Part shown: positions 16,001-24,233 of the stretch, piece by piece | How positions within the stretch are numbered: position 1 is the first letter of the stretch | Layout of the letters: each line of letters begins with the position of its first letter | Origin: Clostridia bacterium | GTDB taxonomy: Bacteria > Bacillota_A > Clostridia > Lachnospirales > Cellulosilyticaceae | Length of the DNA stretch: 43,597 bases | Reading direction: 5' to 3' | Assembly: GCA_029239935.1 (NCBI GenBank) | Contig: JARBTY010000009.1 | Location: forward strand, 1 to 43,597 | Program-made: the position numbers and the translations under genes | The notes under the pieces: generated by a model | What the model was told of the DNA's origin: nothing | The model's database searches: none | What the model saw: only the letters and a program-made list of their open reading frames with translations

Positions 16001-16957
16001 TTAATCAAATAATTTTGAAACTGATAAATCTTCGTGGATACGTCTGATTGCATCTGCAAAAATAGGTGCTACAGATATTTCTTTGATTTTTGCTATTTTT
16101 TTAGATTCTGGTATTACAATCGTATCAAGAATAACCAATTCTTCAATAGCAGAGGCTTCTATTCTTTCTATTGCAGGGCCTGACAGCACCCCATGGGTAC
16201 AACAGGCATAAACTGCTGTTGCGCCTCGTTCTCTTAGGGCATTGGCAGCATTACATATCGTTCCGGCCGTATCAATCATATCATCAATTAAGATAACTTT
16301 TTTGCCATTAACATCCCCAATAATATTCATAATTTCCGACACATTTGCTTTTGGTCTTCTCTTATCAATAATCGCCAAAGGAATATCTAGTTTTGTTGCA
16401 AAAGATCTTACTCTTCCTACACTTCCAAGGTCAGGGGATACTGCAACAACATTGTCTGCGTCATCACCTAACTTTTCTGCATAATACTTTGTCAAAAGAG
16501 GCATGCCTACCAAATGATCTACTGGGATATTGAAAAATCCTTGTATTTGTGCACAGTGCAAATCCATCGTCAGGACTCTGTCTGCACCTGCTGTCTGCAA
16601 AATATCTGCTACTAACTTTGCACTAATGGGATCTCTAGCTCTGGTCTTTCTATCTTGCCTTGCATAACCATAATAGGGTATAACTGCTGTAATACGTCCT
16701 GCTGAAGCCCTTTTCATAGCATCTATCATAATCAGCAGCTCCATAAGATGTTCATTGGCTGGGGTGGATGTAGGCTGGATAATATAAACATCTGTACCAC
16801 GTACCTTTTCATCAATTTTAACACCTATTTCTGCATCGCTAAATCTCGTAATCTCAGATTTTCCTAGATGGATATCCAACTTTTTGGCTATCTCCGCCGC
16901 AAGCTGAGGGTGTGCATCGCCGGTAAACACCTTAATATCCGTATAATTTCTAATCAT
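16001..16957 (-). CDS. prs: Ribose-phosphate pyrophosphokinase (PRPP synthetase)
   Basis: This 318-aa enzyme makes PRPP from ribose 5-phosphate and ATP, feeding purine, pyrimidine, His and Trp synthesis. Motifs are RQDRKTRARDPISAK (ATP flexible loop), the MDLHCAQIQGFF region, VSPDLGSVGRVR, and the PRPP-binding VILIDDMIDTAGT. The length is normal for class I enzymes. AAGGAGG lies 10 nt before the ATG. It follows glmU as in Bacillus but has its own promoter and terminator. Confidence 0.97.
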   Translation of the reverse strand: MIRNYTDIKVFTGDAHPQLAAEIAKKLDIHLGKSEITRFSDAEIGVKIDEKVRGTDVYIIQPTSTPANEHLMELLIMIDAMKRASAGRITAVIPYYGYARQDRKTRARDPISAKLVADILQTAGADRVLTMDLHCAQIQGFFNIPVDHLVGMPLLTKYYAEKLGDDADNVVAVSPDLGSVGRVRSFATKLDIPLAIIDKRRPKANVSEIMNIIGDVNGKKVILIDDMIDTAGTICNAANALRERGATAVYACCTHGVLSGPAIERIEASAIEELVILDTIVIPESKKIAKIKEISVAPIFADAIRRIHEDLSVSKLFD

Positions 16958-17005
16958 TTGGGTTAGTCCTCCTTAATTGATATACGTGCATCTTTTCCGC
17001 TCAAC

Positions 17006-17033
17006 ATTATATCACATTGTATACAAAATGCAA
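17006..17033 (-). promoter_or_regulatory. SigA-type promoter of prs
   Basis: On the minus strand TTGCAT (17028-17033) and TATAAT (17006-17011) are 16 bp apart, about 50 bp before the prs start. It lies in the 105-bp glmU-prs gap. Confidence 0.7.
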
Positions 17034-17062
17034 TGTTTAGTCGAATTTTTGTTTATAATGAC

Positions 17063-18439
17063 CTATTTTTCCGCTTCTTTGCTTCTTTTTTTAGTTACCC
17101 ATTCTTCTTTATTTTCTTGCTTAGCTCTTGCAATGGCTAAACTGTTTTTAGGAACAGTTTTAGTAATGGTTGATCCCGCAGCTGTATAGGCGCCGTCTTC
17201 TACTATTACCGGTGCCACCAGATTGGTATTACATCCAATGAAGGCATCATTCCCTATTGTTGTTCTGTGTTTAGTTTGTCCATCATAGTTGACAACCACT
17301 GTTCCACATCCAAAGTTAACATTTTGGCCTACGTCAGCATCTCCGATATAAGTCAGGTGTGATATTTTGGTCCCATCACCAATATGGGAATTTTTAATCT
17401 CTACAAAATCCCCCACTTTAATGTTTTTACCGATATGAGAGTGAGGTCTTAAATAAGCAAATGGTCCTACATGGGTAGCATCACCAATGGAGCTGTCCAT
17501 AATGACGCTTATTTCTATATCTACAAAATTGCCAATTGTGGTGTTTTTTATTTTAGAATGATAGCCAATCGTGCAATTTTCTCCAATTGTTGTATTTCCC
17601 TCTATCATACATCCCGGTTCTATCACGGTATCTTTTCCTATTTTAACCTCTGGTCCAATATAAGTGCTTTGAGGATCTATAAGCGTCACCCCAGCCGCCA
17701 TATGTTGTGAGTTAATTCTTTTTTTCATAAGGTCTGCCACCTCAGATAACTGTTCTCTTGAATTAACACCTAAAATATCATCTGCATCAGCTGTCGCTAT
17801 TGCATCTACTTTATGGCCTTCTGCTAATAATATTTCTAACGTATCCGTCAGATAATATTCCTTTTGTACATTATCATTTTTCAGCTGGGAGAGTGCATAT
17901 TTAAGAAGACCTGCTTCAAAAACATACATGCCTCCATTAATTTCTTTGATTTTCTTTTCATCCTCAGTTGCATCTTTTTGTTCTACTATTTTTGTAAATG
18001 TATGCTCTTCTGATCTTACTATTCTGCCATAACCTGTTGGATTTTCAATAAATGCCGACAATACTGTTGCTGCATTTTTATTTTCTCTATGGAAAGACAA
18101 CATTTTTTCTAAAGTTACTCCTGTGATAAGAGGTGTATCTCCATATAAAATCAGTACTTCTCCTGTGTCTTCTATAAAATCTATTGCCTGAATAACCGCA
18201 TGCCCTGTCCCTAACTGTTCCTGTTGAAGTGCATAGTGTACGGTATCACCCAAAGCTTTTTGGACTTCTTCCGCCCTATGTCCTACTATAACACAGATTT
18301 CTTCCACTCCTACATACTTGGCGGCTAAAATAGGATATTCTACTAAAGTTTTATCAAAGACTTTGTGAAGTACCTTTGACTTATTAGACTGCATCCGTGT
18401 TCCCTGTCCTGCAGCAAGTATTAATGCTTTTGTTTTCAT
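17063..18439 (-). CDS. glmU: Bifunctional GlmU (UDP-GlcNAc pyrophosphorylase/acetyltransferase)
   Basis: This 458-aa enzyme makes UDP-N-acetylglucosamine for peptidoglycan. The N-terminal uridyltransferase has LAAGQGTRMQSNKSKVLHK, ILYGDTPL and the EQKDA segment. The C-terminal half is a left-handed beta helix of hexapeptide repeats with the acetyltransferase signature around GDFVEIKNSHIG and VNYDGQTKHRT. The length is full. It belongs to the conserved purR-spoVG-glmU-prs order. The spacer before it carries a terminator from spoVG. Confidence 0.97.
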   Translation of the reverse strand: MKTKALILAAGQGTRMQSNKSKVLHKVFDKTLVEYPILAAKYVGVEEICVIVGHRAEEVQKALGDTVHYALQQEQLGTGHAVIQAIDFIEDTGEVLILYGDTPLITGVTLEKMLSFHRENKNAATVLSAFIENPTGYGRIVRSEEHTFTKIVEQKDATEDEKKIKEINGGMYVFEAGLLKYALSQLKNDNVQKEYYLTDTLEILLAEGHKVDAIATADADDILGVNSREQLSEVADLMKKRINSQHMAAGVTLIDPQSTYIGPEVKIGKDTVIEPGCMIEGNTTIGENCTIGYHSKIKNTTIGNFVDIEISVIMDSSIGDATHVGPFAYLRPHSHIGKNIKVGDFVEIKNSHIGDGTKISHLTYIGDADVGQNVNFGCGTVVVNYDGQTKHRTTIGNDAFIGCNTNLVAPVIVEDGAYTAAGSTITKTVPKNSLAIARAKQENKEEWVTKKRSKEAEK

Positions 18440-18541
18440 AAAATAATCTTCCTTCCCTAATACTATTACTTCATTATTCTCTCATTTTATTGTTATTTAT
18501 GCAACACCCAATGAAGCTATTTGATTTTAATAATCTCCAAT

Positions 18542-18574
18542 AAAAAAAGTGTCTCTTATATCATAAAGAAACAC
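18542..18574 (-). terminator. Intrinsic terminator after spoVG
   Basis: A 9-bp stem with one G-T pair (18549-18557 with 18566-18574) and an 8-nt loop is followed by seven T residues on the minus strand, 20 bp past the spoVG stop. Confidence 0.9.
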
Positions 18575-18594
18575 CTTGTTATATGTATATCAAA

Positions 18595-18900
18595 CTATTC
18601 TTCTATATCTAATTCATCATCTGATACAACTGCTACTTCATCTGAAAGTAATACCATCTCATATTTCTCAAGAACTTGATTTTGAATACGATCTCTTGTT
18701 TCAGAATTAATAGGATGAGCTATATCTCTAAATTCCCCATCTAACGTCTTACGGCTTGGCATAGCTATAAAACGGCCTTTATCTCCTTCTATTACTTTGA
18801 TGTCATGAACAACAAACTCATTGTCAAATGTAACAGAAACTACTGCCTTCATTTTCCCGTCTTTATTAATTTTTCTCACCCTAATATCTGTGATTTCCAT
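18595..18900 (-). CDS. spoVG: SpoVG regulator
   Basis: This 101-aa protein is nearly all SpoVG domain: [19 protein letters not shown] at the start, then [12 protein letters not shown] and the signature FIAMPSRKT. SpoVG affects asymmetric division in spore-formers and binds nucleic acids in other Firmicutes. The C terminus is acidic. I chose the ATG at 18900 with AGGAGG 9 nt upstream; the longer start begins at a TTG only 3 nt from that site. Its own promoter and terminator make it monocistronic. Confidence 0.96.
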   Translation of the reverse strand: MEITDIRVRKINKDGKMKAVVSVTFDNEFVVHDIKVIEGDKGRFIAMPSRKTLDGEFRDIAHPINSETRDRIQNQVLEKYEMVLLSDEVAVVSDDELDIEE

Positions 18901-18973
18901 TAGCAAACCCCTCCTGTTATGAACTAGTAGCGCCTTGATGGCTATCCTATTAATAGTTCTTTCTATTATTTGA

Positions 18974-19002
18974 ATTATAAATTATTTTTAACAAATAGTC
19001 AA
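18974..19002 (-). promoter_or_regulatory. SigA-type promoter of spoVG
   Basis: On the minus strand TTGACT (18997-19002) and TATAAT (18974-18979) are 17 bp apart. The predicted 5' leader is about 65 nt. Bacillus uses sigma-H here; I found no sigma-H match with correct spacing. Confidence 0.78.
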
Positions 19003-19076
19003 TAATTTTTTATTTTATTTCATTTTTTGGTAATATTTATAAAATTATACACATATAGTATGTAGTTTATACAATT

Positions 19077-20186
19077 CTATACGATGTTTCTTTTCTCTAA
19101 TAATATAATTTTATCCTTTGTTCCTATTACCTTTTGACCATCTGATACAAAAACCTGCTTATCCAATATAGCATTTTCTATGATACAGCCTTTACCAATT
19201 GTAGCACCTTCCATAATAATAGAATCTTTAACTGTAGTGCCTTCTCCTACAAAGACCTTTCTAAAAAGCACTGAGTTCTCGATATTACCATTAATAATAT
19301 CTCCGCCGCTGATAATGCTGTTAATCGCTCTTGCTTGGGCATTGAATTTTGCTGGGGGTTCATCTTTTGCCTTGGTGGAGATAGGTGGGTACATGTTAAA
19401 AAATAGTTTTCTTACCTCTGGCGTTAAAAAGTCCATATTAATTTTATAAAATTCATTGATATCCCGAATTCTTTTCCAATAATCTTCAAACAAGTAACCA
19501 TACATTTTTAATTTCTTTCTGTAGCGGACAATAATATCGTTGACGATGCTATATCTGCCTTCCGCTTCTAACTCCTCTAGGAGCTTGATGAGCAGTTCTC
19601 TGCTAATCACATAGATTCCAAGGGAAACCGTTGTATAAAGAGGGTTGAGAGGTTTTTCCTCAAACTCTGTCATCCTGCCTTCTTCATCAAGACCTATAAC
19701 CCCATAGTCCTCGACTTCGTATGTGTTCAAATCTTTACATACAATCGTAATGTCTGCCCCTTTTTCCTCGTGATATCTGATAACTTTTTCAAAATCCATC
19801 CTGTAAATTTGCTCTCCCGAAGTGATAACTACATAAGGCTCATTACTTTTCTTTAAGAATTCAATGTTTTGAAAAATAGAATCTGCAGTTCCTCGAAATC
19901 CAAAGCCGTCCTGATTAATCATGTGAGGGGTAAATAAAAATAGTCCTGTTTTCTTTCTTCCAAAATCCCACCATTTTGATGAACCAATATGGTCTGCAAG
20001 CGAACGTGCACTATATTGTGAAATAACTGCTACTTTCTTTATGCCAGAATTACTTAAGTTACTGAGCGCAAAATCTATTGCCCTGTAAGATCCTCCAACT
20101 GGCATCGCTGCTAAATTTCTTTGTTTTGTAAGTACGCCTAAATTACTTCTCTTACCACCTGCTAATATAATTCCAATAGCTCTCAT
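19077..20186 (-). CDS. glgD: GlgD, ADP-glucose pyrophosphorylase regulatory-type subunit
   Basis: This 369-aa paralogue of GlgC pairs with it to form ADP-glucose for glycogen synthesis. The nucleotidyltransferase start is ILAGGKRSNLGVLTKQRN, where GlgC has [16 protein letters not shown]. The Arg and Lys changes in this P-loop-like segment fit the catalytically weak GlgD subunit. A hexapeptide beta-helix end follows (about 290-360). It begins 13 bp after glgC, so the two form an operon. GlgA and GlgB are not in the window. Confidence 0.93.
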   Translation of the reverse strand: MRAIGIILAGGKRSNLGVLTKQRNLAAMPVGGSYRAIDFALSNLSNSGIKKVAVISQYSARSLADHIGSSKWWDFGRKKTGLFLFTPHMINQDGFGFRGTADSIFQNIEFLKKSNEPYVVITSGEQIYRMDFEKVIRYHEEKGADITIVCKDLNTYEVEDYGVIGLDEEGRMTEFEEKPLNPLYTTVSLGIYVISRELLIKLLEELEAEGRYSIVNDIIVRYRKKLKMYGYLFEDYWKRIRDINEFYKINMDFLTPEVRKLFFNMYPPISTKAKDEPPAKFNAQARAINSIISGGDIINGNIENSVLFRKVFVGEGTTVKDSIIMEGATIGKGCIIENAILDKQVFVSDGQKVIGTKDKIILLEKRNIV

Positions 20187-20199
20187 AGTTCCCTCCCCC

Positions 20200-21462
20200 T
20201 TACACGATAAGTGACTGTCCGCTTTCTAAGCTTCCGTTATTGTAATGCTCTACTAAGGTATGTCCACCTATTTCACAGTTTTTACCTATTTTGATATCAC
20301 TGGGTATGATTGTATTATCTCCTATAACGGTAATCCCACTGTAATAAATATGCGGTTTAGTGACATGGGGTATATTTTCCCCTGTGCCTATTGAGGTACG
20401 CTCTCCTATTTCACACTTCTCTGAAACAATACAGGTATCCAAATGTACGCCTGATTTGATAACCGTCTCTGCCATGATAATGGAGTTACTTACCACTGCC
20501 CCCTCTTCAACAATTACCCTTGGTCCTAGTATGGAGTTATAAAGCTCGCCATAAACTTCACAGCCTTCTGAAATAAGGGATTGCTGAAGTACTGCCTTCT
20601 GCCCTGCATATTGAGGAAGCTGTTGTTCTATATTGGTATATATTTTCCAAAATTCATCGTATAAATTAAATACAGGTACTGTATGCGTCAATTCCATATT
20701 GGCTTTCCAGTATGCTTCAATTGTTCCAATGTCTTTCCAATATTCATTAAATCTATAAGCATGAACTCTTTTTTGCGTGTTAATCATATCAGGAATAATG
20801 TGTTTACCAAAATCACTTTCTCCATGGAGCCCATTATCTTTAATAAGTGCTTCCCTTAATACATCCCATGTAAATATATAAATGCCCATTGAAGCTAAGT
20901 TGCTCTTTGGATTGGCTGGTTTTTCCTCAAACTCTACAATGGCATCTGTCTCATCAGTATTCATTATGCCAAATTGGTTAGCTATTTCTATAGGTACTTC
21001 AATGACTGCAATGCTGACATCTGATTCATTTTTTTTGTGTTCCTCAAGCATTGTACTATAATCCATTTTATAAACATGGTCTCCAGATAATACTAAAATA
21101 TATTTAGGGTTATACTCATCTATATATCTGATATTATGGTAGATTGCATTCGCCGTTCCAGAATACCAAGAGCCTTCATTGCCTTTCACAAACGGGGGCA
21201 GCACCGTAACACCTCCGGTTTTTCTGTCTAAATCCCAAGGTATGCCTATACCTATATGCCTAGTAAGCAGTAATGGCTCGTATTGTGTCAGAACACCTAC
21301 CGTATCTATTCCTGAGTTAATACAATTACTAAGCGGAAAATCTATAATCCTATACTTACCTCCGAACATAACAGCAGGCTTAGCAATCTGCTTTGTAAGA
21401 ATGCCTAACCTGCTCCCTTGTCCCCCTGCTAACAACATAGCTATCATTTCTTTTTTGTTCAT
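20200..21462 (-). CDS. glgC: Glucose-1-phosphate adenylyltransferase GlgC
   Basis: This 420-aa catalytic subunit converts glucose 1-phosphate and ATP to ADP-glucose, the first committed step of glycogen synthesis. Motifs include [11 protein letters not shown], the [19 protein letters not shown] region, [21 protein letters not shown] and the glucose-1-phosphate site EFEEKP. A beta-helix domain ends the protein. The ATG at 21462 has AGGAGG 6 nt upstream, which rules out the longer frame. It is transcribed before glgD and sits between spoVG and purR, where Bacillus has only the yabJ gene. Confidence 0.95.
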   Translation of the reverse strand: MNKKEMIAMLLAGGQGSRLGILTKQIAKPAVMFGGKYRIIDFPLSNCINSGIDTVGVLTQYEPLLLTRHIGIGIPWDLDRKTGGVTVLPPFVKGNEGSWYSGTANAIYHNIRYIDEYNPKYILVLSGDHVYKMDYSTMLEEHKKNESDVSIAVIEVPIEIANQFGIMNTDETDAIVEFEEKPANPKSNLASMGIYIFTWDVLREALIKDNGLHGESDFGKHIIPDMINTQKRVHAYRFNEYWKDIGTIEAYWKANMELTHTVPVFNLYDEFWKIYTNIEQQLPQYAGQKAVLQQSLISEGCEVYGELYNSILGPRVIVEEGAVVSNSIIMAETVIKSGVHLDTCIVSEKCEIGERTSIGTGENIPHVTKPHIYYSGITVIGDNTIIPSDIKIGKNCEIGGHTLVEHYNNGSLESGQSLIV

Positions 21463-21550
21463 GCAATCCCTCCTCACTCCTGATAAAATCTTAAATGAAT
21501 TCCTAATTAATTTGCTTCATTTTACTCTACTAGTGTATCATTTTACCCTA

Positions 21551-21574
21551 TTATTTACAATATTATTTACAATA
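21551..21574. repeat. Tandem 12-bp repeat upstream of glgC
   Basis: TTATTTACAATA occurs twice back to back with no mismatch, between the purR stop and the glgC promoter region. Direct repeats with about one-turn spacing often bind dimeric or tandem regulators, but AT-rich slippage is also possible. Confidence 0.6.
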
Positions 21575-21606
21575 TTTAAGCTATATTATACTATAGCCTA
21601 AATACT
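21571..21606 (-). terminator. Long stem-loop just after purR
   Basis: On the minus strand 21592-21606 pairs with 21571-21585 over 15 positions (two G-T pairs) with a 6-nt loop, starting 3 bp past the purR stop. No T-run follows, so termination would be inefficient. It may be an mRNA 3' stabiliser. Confidence 0.4.
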
Positions 21607-21608
21607 TT

Positions 21609-22421
21609 TTATTGTTCTAAGCTGTAAATGTCTACGACCTTATTACTCTCATCAACCGTATCTAGCCATAATAAAGTTTTAAAATCTTCTACAAGCTTTA
21701 CCTCGGGCACTTTAGTGGCCATAAGTACTCCCACTCCCACCAGTTCTGCTTCAAATTCTTGCATAAGATCTATAATTCCCTTCGCCGTTCCCCCTGCCTT
21801 CATAAAATCGTCTATAAAAAGAACCTTTGACCCCTTTTTAATGGCTCTTGTAGAAAGGCACATCGTTTTTATTCTATGATTGCTGCCTGTAATATAGTTC
21901 ATGTGTATCACTGTTCCATCTGTCAGCTTACTTTGATTTCTTACAACCACCATCGGTTTATTCAGTACCATTGCCGTCATAAGTGCTATAGGAATACCTT
22001 TGGTTTCCACTGTAATCACATAATCAATTTGAAGCTGCCCAAAAAGGCTTGCTAAAGCGATTCCTATGTTTTTAGATATATGCGGCGTATACAAAATGTC
22101 ATTGGTATAAATATATCCTCCTGGAATAATTCTATCTGGTGTATTAATAAGTTCACAAAGGGTTTTTGTAAAACTTTGCATTTGTTCTTTAGTCATAAGA
22201 GGATTATAATATACGCCGCCTGCTGCACCCGATATAGTCTCTATCGTTCCTAATTCATAGTTTCTAAAAATATCTTTTATACTGTCCAAATCTTCACTGA
22301 TTGTGGATTTGGCGCAGTCAAAAATGTCACAAAAATAAGTAAGGGTAAATATTTTATTAGGATTATTGGTTAAAGTACTTGTAATAACACTAATTCGGTC
22401 ATGTTTTTGTACCTTTTTCAT
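21609..22421 (-). CDS. purR: Purine operon repressor PurR (Firmicutes type)
   Basis: This 270-aa repressor combines an N-terminal winged helix (about 1-75) with a phosphoribosyltransferase-like domain that senses PRPP. The PRPP motif is KVLFIDDFMKAGGTA, and YNPLMT marks the linker. In Bacillus it represses pur genes and itself through inverted PurBox pairs, and PRPP relieves repression. A matching pair is seen in its own upstream region. It heads the minus-strand block and is divergent from murC. Confidence 0.95.
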   Translation of the reverse strand: MKKVQKHDRISVITSTLTNNPNKIFTLTYFCDIFDCAKSTISEDLDSIKDIFRNYELGTIETISGAAGGVYYNPLMTKEQMQSFTKTLCELINTPDRIIPGGYIYTNDILYTPHISKNIGIALASLFGQLQIDYVITVETKGIPIALMTAMVLNKPMVVVRNQSKLTDGTVIHMNYITGSNHRIKTMCLSTRAIKKGSKVLFIDDFMKAGGTAKGIIDLMQEFEAELVGVGVLMATKVPEVKLVEDFKTLLWLDTVDESNKVVDIYSLEQ

Positions 22422-22463
22422 TTGCTTTTCTCCTTTTTATTTCAACTATAGGTATTACTTTTT

Positions 22464-22517
22464 ATTATAAACATAAATCCGAATATTTAAAAGCTTTTCC
22501 TTAAAAACATTCGTTTT
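22464..22517 (-). promoter_or_regulatory. Inverted PurBox pair over the purR promoter
   Basis: On the plus strand AAATCCGAATATT (22475-22487) is a near match to the PurBox A-W-W-W-CCGAAC-W-W-T. AAAAACATTCGTTTT (22503-22517 region) is a weaker inverted copy. The CGAA and TTCG cores are 26 nt apart, close to the 24-25 nt of known pairs. A TATAAT (-10, minus strand, 22464-22469) lies next to the better box, placing it inside the promoter spacer. Confidence 0.5.
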
Positions 22518-22667
22518 CAAACATTGCCCTTTAAAAGCCCTTTATTCTAAAAAAATATGTTTATTATTTTATATCTGGTATATAATGAAAAAATAATATA
22601 CTACATATTATAATAAGAGTGTCTATTATTTAAAGACAATATATAGTTCATTGAAAGGATCAATTCT

Positions 22668-24050
22668 ATGACAAATTTTAACTCCTTACTTAATAAAAAG
22701 AAAATACATTTCATTGGCATCGGCGGTATTAGCATGAGTGGTCTCGCAGAAATCGTTCATCACCGTGGATTTACAGTGTCTGGCTCTGATATGAAAACCT
22801 CTGGCACCACTTCCCACCTAGAAGACCTGGGGATTACAGTCTATTATGGACACAGTAAAAATAATATTTCCCCTGATATTGATTTAGTTGTTTACACCGC
22901 CGCTATTAAAGACGATAACGCTGAACTTTTAGCAAGTAAGGCTCTAGGGCTTGAACTCATTACCCGTTCCCGCTTTTTGGGGTTGATTATGAAGGATTAT
23001 AAATTCCCTATTTGTATCGCTGGTACCCATGGCAAAACAACCACCACCTCTATGCTTTCCCATGGGTTTTTGTCAGCTGAACTTGACCCCACCATTACAG
23101 TCGGTGGGATCTTAAAAGGTATTGATGGCAATATTCGTATTGGTAACTCCGAATATTTCATTACTGAGGCCTGCGAGTATTGCGACAGTTTCTTAGACTT
23201 CTTCCCTAAAATAGGGGTTATTCTTAATGTAGAAGCTGATCATTTGGATTATTTTAAAGATATTACCCATATACGCCAATCTTTTCAGAAATTTGCTTGT
23301 TCTATTCCTACAGATGGTTTTTTGACGGTTAACAGTGATATTGAGGAGCTTGATGAATTTATAGCCCCTATAACATGTAAAGTTGAGACCTTTGGCCTTT
23401 ATCCAAATGCTGACTGGTATGCAGAACATATTACTTTTAATGATAAAGCATGCGCTTCTTTTGATGTTTATTATAAAGGCCTATGTAAAGGACATATTAC
23501 GCTTAATGTTCCTGGGATTCACAATGTCTTAAATTGTTTATCCGTATGTGCAGTATGCAACTTTTTAGGATTATCTGTGGATATTTTAGGCATTGGACTT
23601 GCACATTTTACAGGAGCAAATCAACGTTTTGAAATCAAAGGTAAAATTCACGATATTACCCTTGTAGATGACTATGCCCATCATCCTACCGAAATTAAGG
23701 CGACTCTTGATGTGGCTAATGCTTATCCTCACCATGAGCTCTACATCATTTTTCAGCCCCATACTTATACCCGCACCAAAGCCTTCCTGAAAGACTTTGC
23801 AAAGGTTTTGTCATCGGCCGCTCATATTATTATTACAGATATTTATGCTGCTAGAGAAAAGAATCCTGGGGATATCTCTTCCGAAGATATTGTTCAAGAA
23901 ATCCACAATTTAGGTAAAGAGGCACTTTATATCTCTGACTTTGATGAAATTGCCAATTATTTGCTTGAACATGCCGTTCCAGGGGATCTAATCATTACTT
24001 TAGGTGCCGGAAATATTAATCAAGTCATTGATATTTTATTAGGACGATAG
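22668..24050 (+). CDS. murC: UDP-N-acetylmuramate--L-alanine ligase MurC
   Basis: This 460-aa ligase adds the first peptide-stem amino acid to UDP-MurNAc. Features are the Rossmann-like N terminus FIGIGGISMSGLAEI, ATP-binding GTHGKTTTTSM, the EACEY segment, the NVEADHLDYF region, YAHHPTEIKATL and IFQPHTYTRT. The length is normal. The ribosome-binding site is AAAGGATC. It stands alone on the plus strand after the divergent purR; the 246-bp gap before it holds AT-rich -10-like motifs but no clear promoter pair for it. Confidence 0.96.
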   Translation: MTNFNSLLNKKKIHFIGIGGISMSGLAEIVHHRGFTVSGSDMKTSGTTSHLEDLGITVYYGHSKNNISPDIDLVVYTAAIKDDNAELLASKALGLELITRSRFLGLIMKDYKFPICIAGTHGKTTTTSMLSHGFLSAELDPTITVGGILKGIDGNIRIGNSEYFITEACEYCDSFLDFFPKIGVILNVEADHLDYFKDITHIRQSFQKFACSIPTDGFLTVNSDIEELDEFIAPITCKVETFGLYPNADWYAEHITFNDKACASFDVYYKGLCKGHITLNVPGIHNVLNCLSVCAVCNFLGLSVDILGIGLAHFTGANQRFEIKGKIHDITLVDDYAHHPTEIKATLDVANAYPHHELYIIFQPHTYTRTKAFLKDFAKVLSSAAHIIITDIYAAREKNPGDISSEDIVQEIHNLGKEALYISDFDEIANYLLEHAVPGDLIITLGAGNINQVIDILLGR

Positions 24051-24124
24051 TTATCCACACTATCCACATTTTTACTCACAGTCCACTGTTAATATAGTGG
24101 CCACTTATCAACAACTTATCCTCA
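24051..24124. promoter_or_regulatory. Cluster of DnaA-box-like 9-mers before dnaD
   Basis: The 74 bp after murC holds four 9-mers in the same orientation: TTATCCACA (24051-24059, perfect DnaA box), CTATCCACA (24060-24068, one mismatch), TTATCAACA (24105-24113, one mismatch) and TTATCCTCA (24116-24124, one mismatch). The next gene with its own start is dnaD. The site could be a DnaA-controlled regulatory element or a DnaA sink. Confidence 0.65.
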
Positions 24125-24160
24125 AAACCTCCCTATCTTTAAGGGAGGTTTTATTTTTTT
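24124..24160 (+). terminator. Intrinsic terminator of murC
   Basis: An 11-bp stem (AAAACCTCCCT with AGGGAGGTTTT) with a 7-nt loop, followed by TATTTTTTT. It partly overlaps the last DnaA-box-like 9-mer. Confidence 0.92.
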
Positions 24161-24233
24161 CTTATCATATTTTCCTTTTTTTGTGCTATAATACTAACAC
24201 ATGAAAAGGATTATTTTTCAAGGAGGTTTCCTC

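Noticed and set aside
15862..16059. 65-aa minus-strand frame upstream of the AgrA-like gene, considered as a signal peptide
   Set aside because: It starts inside prs, runs through the prs terminator and has no ribosome-binding site of its own.
24187..24192. TATAAT as dnaD promoter
   Set aside because: The -10 is good but no recognisable -35 box lies 16-18 bp upstream, so I did not list it as a feature.
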